Source of the DNA: Petrosia ficiformis
Lineage: Eukaryota > Porifera > Demospongiae > Haplosclerida > Petrosiidae
DNA length: 64,000 bases
Direction of reading: 5' to 3'
NCBI GenBank assembly: GCA_947044365.1
Contig: OX345640.1
Coordinates: 5,010,001 to 5,074,000 of the forward strand
Part shown: one piece after another, positions 1 to 13,500 of the stretch
Layout: every line of letters begins with the position of its first letter
How positions within the stretch are numbered: the stretch's first letter is position 1
The notes under the pieces: generated by a model
What the model was told of the DNA's origin: nothing
Databases searched by the model: none
Seen by the model: the letters and a program-made list of their open reading frames with translations, nothing else
Position numbers and translations under genes: made by a program

Positions 1-443
1 CAATTTGTTCTAAAGCCTATATACAAAATTAACGAACATTTTCACCAATGAAAATGACTTGCTATATGGCAGTTTCCCAGGCATGCTAGTATAGTGTATG
101 TGGTTTAGAAGAGCTTGTGCATCGCTGTAAAAACTGAATGGTTGTTGTAATCAATTTGATTGGTTAAATGAGTTTAATTTGCTTAGTAGTGCTCAATACA
201 TAAACTGAGGAACACATGTACCTGAAGACATGATATAATTGGTTGAACAACAATTATTTTTTACAGTGCACCCCTTGTTTTAGTAAGTTATGTATTATTG
301 ATTCAAGTATAAAATGAATGCACTCACAATGCAGAACCCTCACTACTAGTATGATTGGGAAACAAGAATGACTACTGACAATAAAATAATTGCAGACTAT
401 ACTTGACTGTAATAATGGTTATTATATGAGATTTTAATTATTA

Positions 444-500
444 CAAGTTGTAACACACACACATATATATATGTATATGTGTGTGTGTGTGTTACAACTT
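444..500. repeat. Inverted repeat with CA/TG arms
   Basis: AAGTTGTAACACACACAC on the left is mirrored by GTGTGTGTGTTACAACTT on the right, with an AT-rich centre. The arms form a hairpin of about 20 bp. It may be a small foldback element or a microsatellite expanded inside a palindrome. Confidence 0.75.
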
Positions 501-599
501 ACAATGACACTCCAGTCCTAGCAAGAGTACATAATTCCTAGTATAAGAAGCGCAGCACCTTTATAAATCAGTTTTGTGGCTTAATCACATGCATGAAAT

Positions 600-960
600 G
601 AATAGGCAGTGCTAGAAAATTAGAAATTGACAGTCGTGGCAGAAAGTTTCGAGCCAGCTGTAGCAGCCACTACTTCAACTGTACTTGATTTCAAGCTGTG
701 ATTCGACAGTGATAGCCTTCAGACAAGATGAGTTATGTTTCCACGTATTCATTTGCTACCAGAAGTGTTCTGAAAGTGGTGAAACAGCAATCATGAGTTG
801 TAAAAATTGTCATAATCAAAAGGTTTTAGAAAAAGCTTGTTTTTTGGTATCTCAGTGGAAGTCCCAATATTGTTAGTTGTCCAGAAATTTTGTTCATACA
901 CAGACAGACAGACAGAACACCAGATTAGTTCGCTACACCTACGCTAGTGAGAATAGAACA
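600..960 (+). repeat. Dispersed repeat, inverted copy at 45.3-45.7 kb
   Basis: The stretch with GCTGTAGCAGCCACTACTTC, the following AGTTGTACTT-like segment and AGACAAGATGAGTT recurs as a diverged reverse complement at about 45550-45670. The right side carries an AGAC microsatellite, matched by GTCTGTTTGTCTG near 45400. It is an interspersed repeat of unknown class. The small open frames at 685-1155 are inside it and are not genes. Confidence 0.55.
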
Positions 961-1147
961 AATATTGCATATAATGGTTTGCGATATAATCATTTGCCAT
1001 TGCAGTCACTGCATACAAAAATTCTATGTCAACAGAATAATACACTCAAGAGCCAGAGTAGGGCCACAATTATTATGTTCATAATGCATAGTACAGCTGT
1101 ACTTTCAATTAAGAACATAATAATTATGTTCATAACGGAAAACAAGA

Positions 1148-1626
1148 TATATTGAGAAAAAAGTATCCCTATAATTGCTTTGCAATGACTTTGTATCAAT
1201 TATTGTTGATGGTATTAGTGTCTCTGCCTTTCTGTGTACTCAAAAACTGGGTCCTGAAGAAGTAATTGCAACTGCAGTCCAGCTAAGTGCACAGAAACTG
1301 AAGTACTCCTTCAAGGTTCTAAGTGATGACTTCCTCAAGTCTGAAACTCAACAACTTATTACTCACTTGCTGATTCTTGCATCATCTTTATACTTTTTCT
1401 CTGCTACATATATACACAACAGTTTACAATCTTCCTGCTGGTTAGCTTGAGTGCACATTCTTTTATGTCATGCCAATTAATTGACCGAGCTCCCTTGGAA
1501 TGACGCAACATTCTTTACTACATATACAATGCATACTCACGCAAATATATATATATATACATGTATGTATATCCATGTGAAACTCTGTGGAAAGCAATTA
1601 TAAGGATGGCCCTATGGACCATTAAA
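1148..1626 (+). mobile_element. MITE of the ATCCCTATNATTGCTTT family, copy 1
   Basis: One end reads TATTGAGAAAAAAGTATCCC and ATAATTGCTTTG; the other reads GAAAGCAATTATAAGGATGG and CCCTATGGACCAT. These ends are inverted copies of each other over about 17 bp. The interior carries the family core AATTGACCGAGC and AATGACGCAAC. No coding capacity is visible. The short frame at 1175-1450 is interior element sequence. Confidence 0.75.
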
Positions 1627-2526
1627 AAAATACTGTTTTCCATTAGAGAAACATGATAATATTGGCTTCTTAGAGATGCTCTCATTGTTAACATTAATTT
1701 ATGTATTAACCATTACTCAAACTCAAATCAAATTCAACCAATCAGTGTTTATAGTGCATGTATGGATAAGCTCTTCCATCAGGTACACTAGCATAATGCT
1801 TACCTGGGGAACTATATACATGTACATGTAGTTTCCCACAGCTTAGTGATCTTTTGTAATAATAGTTATACATTACCCTAAGTGAAAGAATTCTATGTAC
1901 TAAAAAAGTGACAGATAAAGCAAAAGCAGAAATCAAAAAACAAATGTCAATTTCTGTTTTCAAAAATGAAGCTAATTTTTGCTTTCGAGTATTAAACCAC
2001 ATATGGGAATTTATCTGGAACAGTCATTTACATGCAAGCAGAAAACACAATGGCCACAAAAGTTTTGGAAGGAGCAGAAAACGTCCCCACATTAGTTGGG
2101 TGTGGCAACTGAACACCCACACTAGTTTTGTAGTCCAGTAGTCAATAGTCCACTACAGGAATACTGGTATTCCAGCCCTGTAGTCCAGTTCAGTATTCAA
2201 GTCCAGTGATTAGGGACTACCTGTAGCACTTTAATCAGTTGTCACCAGTGTATTTATCAAGTATTTGAAAAACATTTTCAGTGTATTTCAATTACAAATG
2301 CAAATACTTGTTATTTCAATTCTTTTAAAAGTATTTAAACTAAATACAAATACTGAATTATTTGACCCCAAATCTGAATTGTAGTCTAATATTTGCTGGA
2401 AAATCATTCATTATTCATTTACACCACAAACCATGTGTATTTGAAGTTGTCTGTAACTACTAAAATATTGTGTTCATCATTTAGTAGATGTCACTTTGTG
2501 AAGCAATTATTGTTTTCTTAATTCAG

Positions 2527-5301
2527 GACTTTTTAGAAGAGATAATTGACAGCATTCCTGTAAAGTAAGTTTAATACACAGTCATGTATTCTGTGTGTGT
2601 GTGTGTTTGGAAAAAAAAGAGACAGTGTTTGTCAGATCTTCAGGTGTTCAACTGAAAGAACAGGCCGCCGTACAGGGACTGACTCCCAATTGAATGTCAG
2701 ACCTCTCTCTGATTAGGAGGTAACTTCTCCCCTGAAGGTTCAGTGGTACGAGTATCTGAAATTTACTTCATTTCATTGGTATCTTATAAAGCTAAAGTAC
2801 TAAGCTTAAACAATTAGACAGGCATAATAGGTCTCTCTTCAGCTCTAGTGCTTCTGTTTTCTATTTTCATGTTTTTATCCAACTCATTATGCATATAATT
2901 TGGCCACCGTTCACTTACTCTACCCCAAACTTAGCTCCCTTCCCAACAGGGAGTACTACTTCCACCAACTTGCTTACCGGGACTCAAAAGTCCCCAAGCG
3001 CTTCGTAGGATCAAATCAAAAGCAGTGCTCTCCCTCTTTTGACTGGAACTGGGGCTAACAAAATGACCCCACTGCATGTTGGCGCCAGCTACACCCACGA
3101 TTTCAGGTTTCACAGCAAGGAAAATGCCTCAGGTACCCACCAGAGCGCGTGGGCAGGGTCACAAAAAAACGCAGATTGTGTGGGCGGTGAGGGGCACAGC
3201 CCTCTTTGAACCCCAGTTAACAGGGGGACACCCCCTTTAAAATTCCTCCCGTAGTTGTTATTTAGGCCAAAGGGTGGCCGAAAAACCATCAACATTCATC
3301 AGCTTGTGCCTGACACCAATTACAAGCATTTGGACAGCTTCGTGTAGCTAGGAATGGACAGTGAACCACATAGTGGTGAATTGATACTTTGGTGTTTTTG
3401 GACTCCTGACAGGGATAGTCTGGCCTTGGGTACCAGAACTGGGGGTTAAAGACATCTTTGGTGGGATCCCAACCCTCCCCTCTCTATCTGTATCTGAAAA
3501 TGCTCATAGAGTCCTGTTTACCAATGCATCAGTAAATACATGTAATAATAACTTACTTACAAAACTTTGAAGTTAAATAATATAAATGTTCCTACTCTTG
3601 AAAACTTCACCTTCCATGTGCTTATACACATGTGCTCTCCTAATTAACCCTTAGGTGGGAGTTTATAGTTAGTAATTAAAACTATTGCAAGGCTATATAT
3701 ATATTACTGTTGTGTTTGTGTGTTTTGTGTTGTGTGTACATAAGTTTAATTATACTTATAATAATTAAGCTTCTACACATATCTTATAATTACAGCACTA
3801 ATGAAAGGAGTGATATTCCTGACTATGGGATATTAGGAAGTGATATTGGATCTCAACAGAATGTTAAATCTCCACAGAATAATGAAACACGTGTTGTTGG
3901 TACTATAGAGAGTGATAAACATTACCCCAATAGAGAGATGAATGTAGGACAAGATGATTACATGTATATGAATGAATTTGGTGATGATGAGTTTCAGAAC
4001 TCAGGTGTGTGTATGTCTCTTCTCCCTTTCTCCTTCTGTCTGTCATAACACACTCTCTCTCTGTTTAGTTACACAGTTTGATGTTGATTTTCTTGAAAGA
4101 GTGAGCTCAAAAAACAATGCTGTTCCTGTTGTAAGTTATATAAGAGAATTGAAATGTATTTGATAATAGCCATCATTTCATGTACATAAAGCAACAAATA
4201 TACCATTTGAATATAAAACTTCCTATATGTATTATATAAAATGGCTGAAAGCTTATGTTTAGTAATTACATGTACATGTGTATGGATGAATCTGCGTCTG
4301 TCTACTCTCTAGTAATCTTGATAAATAGGACAGTGTGATACATGTATATTAGCTGTTTGACTTAGGGCTGGGCAGTATTTTAAAATAGAATATAGTCACA
4401 CAACTAAATACCGACTAATCACATGTTCTATAATTGGTCACATCCACGAACGTTTTTAAGGCATCAAACAATACTTAAAATGCCACAAACAAATTGTTCA
4501 TACTACTACAATACTAGATCTATCTGTAAAACTAACTTGTTTTGGCATACTATAGTATAAACTCAACAAGAAGTTGCTTATATCAATTGACTCATGTTGA
4601 AGAATATATGTCTAGCACTTTTTTCTAACTCAATCGCTACTTAGTAAAGCACTGCTAAATCACTATACATGTGCTCAAAATTATGGGCGTGGCACATAAA
4701 TCATTTAATTAACTGTGTATTTTGATATTCAGTATGCAAAATTTTGTGATATTGTACTGCAGTGTAAGATTATAGGAAAGATTATAAATAGCGATATACC
4801 ACCCAGGCCTAGGTTGACTATATATTGTTTTGATGATATCTTAGTATAATTATCATAAAAACTTTTAGTACTTGAAAGTACTTGTGAGTATTCAAGTACA
4901 TGTACTTACAAGTGCTGACCAAAGTACTTACTGCTGGCTCCATCTAATGAATATCATTTACTCTATTCTCTGTATAGCATGGTAATTAGACTAAGGATTT
5001 ACTTGTAAGTAAAGTACATGTATAAGTACTTCAAAATTGTTCTCAAGTACAATTACATCATGTATATAAGCTTAGGTTTGGTGTTGGTGTCTTTGGTGGT
5101 TTCATTACCCCGGCCTTCACCTACTGCCTAGTATTAAGTTAGCCTGTACTTACTGGCGTATAAGATGTTTCATTCGGACCCTACCAGCTGAGCTGCGTTG
5201 GTAGCTCAGTTGGTAGAGCATCTGTCTGGAGTACAGAGTGTCGTGGGTTCGAATTCTACCTGAGGCAACTCTCATTTTTCATTTTTCCATTGCCTCAGGT
5301 G

Positions 5302-5333
<32 letters not shown>

Positions 5334-8300
5334 TCAACATCTCTGATAACATCATGTACAATTACTGGCCCCATGTCTGACTGTTTGTATATGCATTATT
5401 GGGAAATTTAAGTTCATTGCTACACAAAAATTGATCTCCTTAAAAATTAATGTCAATAACTATAATTTAGAAATTCCATGAAAATTAAACTCATTGAAAT
5501 CAAAACTCGGTGAACTTTTTACCACAAAAATATCTAATCTATTATATAATGTAGATATAAGATATACATAAAATAATGAAGTTTGATTTTTTTACGTTAG
5601 TAAAATCCCATTTTTTTCCCTTCTGTTTGCCTTTCTTTCTCTCTCTCCGCACACACATACCAATTACCTGCTAATAGAGTTCGTTAGCTCGTGAATCATT
5701 ATATGTTAGATTTGATCCTCTTGTAGGAGGAAGGCATTCACCTAAACAGGGAATTGTTCCAACACCCCCGTTATCATCTCATCACCACAGGTAATAATCA
5801 TCATACAAGGACATACATGTATATGTACATGCATTATAATAATAGTATACTGTTATAGGGGGAAGGGGGTATCTTTCCAAAAAGTGTTTGAGATGTCACA
5901 TATAGGTGTTGTGGAATTGCTTCTAGACAACTGAATATTTACTTCACTTTGGAGAGGGGTAATCCTAGGTTCCACTTCCCACTCTCTCTATAAAACCCTA
6001 CATATACAAAAATAATAAAACATTTCAATAAAAATGAAAGAAGATGTAGGGACGTCAAAACCCAAAAACCATGCGAACAAGGTCAGGAAGCTAACATAGC
6101 ATCCAAAATTATACAAACCACTTCCATATAAGCTTACATAAGTACAGCTCTATGTATTTTGCTTTAAAGCAGTGTAAGTACTTATGTAGGGTTATATGGA
6201 AGTGGTTTGTATAATTTTGGGTGCTATGTTAACTTCCCGACCTTGTTTGCATGCTTTTTGGGTTTTGACATCCCTACATCTTTCATTTTTATTGAAATGT
6301 TTTTATTATTTTTGTTTCCATTGTTTTTTTTTCTGAATGATGTGAATATTTTGTAGATTACAGAAATACTGGTGTAAATTATACATCATCATACAATCAT
6401 AAATGCATTAAAGTTTGTTCATTAATGAAGGTCAGTCTTGTATATATCAATTATTTATGAATTGATTATCATTCTCTTTCATTTACTGATGATGCCTACT
6501 ATTTCACTTACAGCAATGTCTGCAGTCCTACAAGAATTAGTGTCAGTCACTATATCAACAACACGGCATCCCAATGTTATCATAGTATATAATATTATTA
6601 TACAATACCTTAATAATTATATTCTAAGAATGTATTTGCTCGCAAATTTTATTACTATGCTTATGATTCCAAATTCCAATACAACAAGCACTTTTTCCCT
6701 TTCAGCTTCATGTTCTGAGTATACAAATGCACATGCGCAATTAAATTCCCCACCTAATAAAATGGCGTCCAATTCGAGATCAATACTTTGTAGTCGTTGA
6801 GACTCTCTTCTTTCATAGTATCTGAAGATATCATCTTGATACTTACAGACCAGAATTTTACTATGAATGTGACTGGAATAGTGCTAGAATCATTGTGATA
6901 ATTCAACAAACAAAAATATGATTTGTCTGGAAAATAATATTAATAATATGATGAAGATTTTGCCAGTTTTGCCACTCGCCAGTTCTCTACCTTAATGACA
7001 ATCTGTGGCCATCTAGAAGGTGTTGGTAGTCATAACAACACTAGATACGAACAGGCATGTGTGTATAGAAACTTATGTGTATATATTACCAGAGATTTCA
7101 GCTCATCACTTGCAATTGAAATGTATGGGTGGCCATTTTTTTCCGTGCCATCCCTACATAGAGAGTACTACCGTACTCTCTGATATCTTGTAGACCCAAG
7201 CATTTGTCTTTGTGCCAAAGAGCAATCCCTATGATTGCTTTCCAACTGATTCATACCTTCATAATAATACATGTATATTTCTTTCACATACATGTACTTT
7301 TACCCATTATATATTTGTATGTAGTTAAGGAAGTTACGTCATTCCAGGATCCCAGTCAATTAATGAGTGTGGTACATATACATACATAAAGGAATTCATA
7401 CTCAAGCTATAGTCCAGCAGGAAGAAAAGTAGAATTACTAGAAAAACAATTGTTCACTTTCAGACATGAGAAAGTCATTAGTAATGAACACAAAGCAATC
7501 ATAAGGATACTTTTCTTTTTTGTACATGTACATGTATGTTTATTCCTTCATAATTTCATCTCCATCTTTTTTTTTCTCAATGTAGTGGAAGAAACTTACT
7601 TATGTTAGACACACCCCCTAAAGTTAAGCAAACTGTAATAACTACAACCTCTTCCCATACACCATCCTCTAAGAATCTTCTCAACTTCAATGACAGCCCA
7701 GATCTTGCACCTTCTAGACATTATGTAAGCATATTAACATTTGAAACTACATTGTAAATATCTTACATATACATGTAAATTCAAGCAAGGCAAGATGCAT
7801 CCATATATACACTTACATGTATATAACATCCTCAGACGTAAATGTGCTAACACATACATGTACATTCATGTACACGTATGTACATGTTCATGTATAACTA
7901 GTTAACTACACACATTCATTCACACCATACACTTATGTATATGTACATGTACATCCTCAGATGTGTATATACTATATATGGTTTTACAATAGTAAAATTG
8001 TTAACTAATGTGATATCTGATAGATAATTGAATGACAGGGAATACCATCACAATGGTGAAATTAAGATTTTGATAGTATTTTCCATTTGTGGCAGAGAAA
8101 CCAAATACTCACATATTCTACTCTTAGAGCCCTCCAACAGAAAAACTATTAGCTCTTTGTTAAGATGTATCTATCTTTTGTATTACATGGTTGTAGATAT
8201 GTTGAGGCGTGTTTTTAGCTATCAGTGTCGTGATAGTAACACTCACGATAACAATAGTCACACTTGCCTAACCATAATACTACATATATATAGATAATAC

Positions 8301-10498
8301 ATGTACAATATACATGTATTTTATATCTCACAGACTCCTAAAATCAGAACTTCTAGTCCAAGCAATAGAACATTACTGGATTCATCTCCTCCATTACCAC
8401 AATTATCAGTTATTAAAACCTCACCTGAGCCTACCATTGTAGGAGATGAGTTAGTTAAGGTTAGTTTTGTATGTGTGGTTATAATTACTCACATAAAAAC
8501 TTTTAGTATGTTTTCAATTATCTTTCCATTCTCTATACTTACGAGACTTTCATTTTTATTGCCTCAACCAAAGAACTGTTTCTAAAATATTATTTAATTT
8601 TCTCACTTGTACAAAATGTGAGTGTGTTCTCCATTCACTATTTTTGTGTTTGTCAAAACCCATTATTCACTTTTGCTTACATGTATGAATGTGTTGTAGA
8701 CTGTGCAAAACAATAATAAATTAAAACAAACAAATAGTGAAGTACACATGTATGTACAATTGTATAGTTATTAGTTAAAGGCAATTAATACATGAGAGTC
8801 AGCTTAGCTGTGATAATTCTTAACGTAATCAGATATATGTTTTCCTAATTACAGGTTCTTAAGTATTCTGAAGATGATGTACAAGCCATTATACACAAAA
8901 TGAAAGAAGAAAATGAAGAAAAAGTGTGTTAATTGGTACATGTAGTTGAAACCACTTACTGTATTGCATACATGTACATATTAAGGCTGAAATGAATGTT
9001 CTAACCTTTGTTTGTTTGGCAAACATTCAAAGGTGAATTTTCTTCGAAGCTTCACCAATACGCCCATTTTTTTTTGTGCATGCGCAATTGTACAAGATAC
9101 ATGTAAGTGACAATAACGAAATTTTGACTGCTTTCTTAAACATTTTGAGACTGTGTTAGCCATGCTTGAAAGCCTGGCTAATGACTGAAATGCATAAAGA
9201 CATACCTCGAAGCTATTTAAAGGCTCTACGCACACACGAACGCTGGAGATTATTAATCTCGATAACAACCATTGCCCCACCTCCAAAAAGCATGTGCCAA
9301 TTGAGTAGATGCAGAGAGCTTTTACTACCATCATAGCCGAAGAATGCTTCAAGTTTCCAGGGTATGTACTTACAACTAAACCATCTGTTTCTTGAGAGAC
9401 ATAGAGCGTGAAAGAAATGTAAGCCCTGCCCAAGTTCAAGTAGTCGCGTGGATATACTGCAATCGAAAGATAGTGAGTCCAAATTCTGTTCTAGTTTGCA
9501 AGTGGCAAGCAGTAAACTTGTTTTGGAGATTCTATTGATCATCCTCCACTCAGCCTCATCCAATTAAGTAGACGGTGAAAGTAGACATGGCCACATTATC
9601 AATTAAATGCGGGTGTAAAATTGAGCTCTTTCTTTGGGAAACACTCCTTGTACAATTTGATGTGGCGAATTAAATTGTGCTTTTTCACTTTCTCTCTTTT
9701 TAGTCCAACGATGCTAAGTCAGAGCAGAAACAGCAGCAAGAACATGAATAATACCGGTTATAAAGTACTAATTCAGTTTTAGTGGTTTTCTATGACTAAT
9801 CAAAAGTGAGTGCAACATGGATAAAAACATGTGCAAACCTTTGCTTGTTTCTGCTGATGAAAGTTTGAACACCCTTCGTCACAGCCCTAATACATGATTA
9901 CATGTACATGTACATGTATGTACATGTATATACATGTGAGGATAACAACAATGTAAGCTACATATACTATGAAATGACCAAATTGACATCTGCATGTTGA
10001 CAATGATGCACAGATAGAAGCCAGTCCTATCTACATGTTCTGTCATGTCAGATGCTCATGTTATTACATGTATGTGTTATTTTATGAAATTCAAGAGGAG
10101 GCTCTACTGAAAGTTTAATCAGACTCCTGGGTTTTCACAACGTTTCTATAATACAGTGCTCTACCCTTCTTTTAATGATAGATGAACAAAACCTACTTAA
10201 GAACCAATATAATAGGATGATAATGGTAATCCATTTGCCATTTGTGTCCTAGAGATGATTGGTGATTGCTTATTGCACTGAAAATGCTCGGGAGAAACCT
10301 GTCGGGAAGACAGGAACTGGGTTTACTGTTAGTCACTGACTTACATGTAACAGGCGTATGAAATGTTTGATTTGGACCCTGCCAGCTGAGGTGCCTTGGT
10401 AGCTCAGTTGGTAGAGCATCTGTCCGGAGTACAGAGTGTCGTGTGTTCGAATTCCACCTGAGGCAACTCTCATTTTCATTCTCCCATTGCCTCAGATG

Positions 10499-10529
<31 letters not shown>

Positions 10530-13500
10530 ACATCTCCGATAACATCATGTATTTAATATCCATCTTGTTTGTTTTTTGTTTGGGACACACTCGGTCTTTG
10601 GCATGCCAAATCTTCAACAACTCTTTGTAGCAATACTGTGATTTAAACTTTAATGAGCAGATTAAGATGGTGACTTCTTGACAATGCACACCACACCTGT
10701 ATGATGTATAGTTTATTTTAATACATGTACCTTAGATTGAGGAATTTCTTTCTGCTATTCGAGAAGAGAACTCTTATGAGATATCTAAAATGCAAAAGCA
10801 AATTGATCACTTAGTGAAAACGGTACAAAACTTGAGAGCTCCTAATACTATACAAGCAGCAAGCCACAATTATGCTGAGGATAAAATAGAAGAATTCAGG
10901 TGAGATAGTATGTCCAGACTGAGTAGTGAATTTATATTGTATGCTCTGTCGTCTTTAGAGTTTCATGTTCTGAGTATGAAGAGGCTAGTTTACATATAAA
11001 AGACCAATATGAAAAACTAAAAAATGAAACCAAAGTAGTGGAGAAACAGAGAGATCAGGTAAGCTAAAGGTCTTTTGCATTCACCATGACCTCAGGTAAA
11101 TATTTATAACTTCAGTTTGAACAATTCTCATATAATTATCCTACTAGTGTTGTTTTAGTTAACTATAACTAAAACCCCTTTATTAAGGCATATGTCACAT
11201 TTAGTTAACTAAAATATAAATAAATTGCCGATCTACTGCAATAATTATATCTTACTAAAATGAAAAATGGCCAATGACAGGTACTGTTAGTTACATGTAG
11301 TTAACTAAAGTTTTGAGAAAACTGTCATACTATAACTATAACTAAAAGTGGTCATTATTGTCATACTAAAACAGCACTATACCCTACCAATTCTTTTTGT
11401 TTATGTCAAATTTCAATCCATTTCTTCATTACAGTGTAAACATTTATTAACCTTATGACATCAAACTATAATAAAGTATTGTATATAAAGTCATCACATC
11501 CTATTTTGAGATCATCATGAATGTGAAGAGACTATTGTAAATACATATCTTATCATTATGGTGTTTATTTTGCTTTAGGCCCTGTCTGATTTGACTTCTT
11601 TGGAAAATTCTTTTACAGATTTTCATCAGCGGTATACTAAAACGAAAGAGACTGTTGCTATCTATAAACAGGTTATATGAATTAAAAAGGAAGGAAGGAA
11701 TATGTATATACAAACATGTATAATATGGAGAAATAGTATCCCTATCAGAGTTTCATACAGAGAGTGTGGGTGCAGGGCTGAGGTCCTGGGATTCCCACCC
11801 CTCAAGTGTAATTCTATAAGCTAATTTTGAATCTCATGAATTTTTACATTTCTGGAATATCATCAGCAACAGTCCTCAGAAACAGTGTCAGAGATCCTAC
11901 ATGTAGATTTAAACATTTTCATAGGGAGCATGCCCACACAAACCCCTTTTGATAATTTCCCTTTGCACGGTCTTCTGTTATCTCCCCTCTCCCCCTCCAA
12001 TAAAATTCCTGTATGGAACTCTGACTATGATTGCTTTCCGTTGATCGTTAATAGTTTACCTTTCCATGCCTCTACTCAACAAATTATTGTAGTAAAGTTT
12101 TTTTCACTTAATTTAAAAATTCTATTGTACGATTTGCTATCTGATACCTAGAATGACAGTATCAGCACTTTCAGAGGCATCATAAGATTAGATTTTAGTT
12201 ATAGTTTGTCTACTAAAACAGGAAAGTTGTAACTAAATAAATTTTAGTACTGAATTAACTAAAACAACACTATTTGTAATCTTCTACCTCCAACAATTAC
12301 AATATAATAATTATACAATACAATACATAGTGTTTTTAAAATGATGTTTTGCATTCAACAAGTACTTTTCTTGTTAAGAAGGCCCTTCAAAATCTGCCTG
12401 GCAAGAACCTTGCTACTAAAGATGTAATGCTAAATGGCATTGTTTAATTTTTCTTTGCAGAATGAACTGGAGCTTCAAGAAACTATCACAAACCTACAAG
12501 AGCATATTAAGCAAGCAGAGGAAATGAATAATGAACTACAACAACAGCTTGTCATAAAACTGCAAGAGTATGTTTACATATTTATTGTAAATCAAGACAT
12601 GAATTATCTTACATATTTTATAGAGCTAACACAACTTTTGAGCAGATGAAGAAGGAAAATATGTCTGATGTGGCTGTTATGAAAGCTACTTTGAAGAAAA
12701 TGAATATTCAAAATGCTAGTTTAGAAACACATATTGCTAGTCTAGAAAAGCAATTACAACAAAAGGTAAGACAATGTATTATATTTTTGTGCCTCAATTC
12801 TAATGAATATTAATAATTATGTAAAGGAAAAGACAGGAATTGAAGCATGTTCCAAATATTATTATTGTTTAATTATGTACATGTACATGTATTGTGATAC
12901 TGAGATACTCAAAATAGTTTTCGAACCAAATATACTGACTAAAACAAGTGTATATAGAGAAACAAGTATCCCTATGACTGCTTTGTGGTGTCCAGCATTC
13001 AGTATATAATCATGGCTGACTTTATAATGCCTGAAGCACAACAGCCTACTATAGTTATTATTTGATTATCTACTCTCCTTACTGTTTAAAGGACCTTGTA
13101 GAACGTTAGAATATATTTCAGGTAGAATAGCTAGCTAGCTATTAGTTCCAGTTTATACATAAGCCAGTAAAGCTACAAGCAGCTTTCTTACATGCTGCTC
13201 TGTAGAGCTCAAGCGCATGTTCTATTACCGTATTACGCGCGTATTACATGAATTGTTTTCACTTCAATTTCACACTCAGCAAACTCAAAATTAACATGTT
13301 GTTAGCAACAGATCATTTTCATAATGAGCATGCACAATTAACAATAAGTTCGTGTTGAATTTTGCTGATATCGATAATTCGCGTGATACATGTAAGTATC
13401 CCTATAATTGCTTTATGATGATCCCTGACATCATTCTCATGTCTGAATTACTTGTTTTTATGGCCCGTAGGGCCATCCCTATGATTGCTTTCCCACGAGT

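Larger units (their letters stand above)
1..2526. other. Non-coding flank upstream of the first recognised TACC exon
   Basis: AT-rich sequence in which no exon was recognised. The short open frames here lack similarity to any family I know and overlap repeats. It holds a hairpin at 444-500, a dispersed repeat at about 600-960 and a transposon-like element at 1148-1626, all listed separately. The first TACC exons and promoter may lie here or before the window; the first exon I can place begins at 2527 in phase 0, so at least one coding exon must precede it. Confidence 0.5.

Noticed and set aside
5195..5266. Functional tRNA-Ser(GGA) gene
   Set aside because: No long variable arm, one acceptor mismatch, and the flanking 200 bp recur with the second copy, so it is the head of a SINE.
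8981..9563. Two minus-strand frames of 152 and 116 codons as a gene
   Set aside because: They overlap each other, lie inside a TIR element in a TACC intron and show no domain or splice context.
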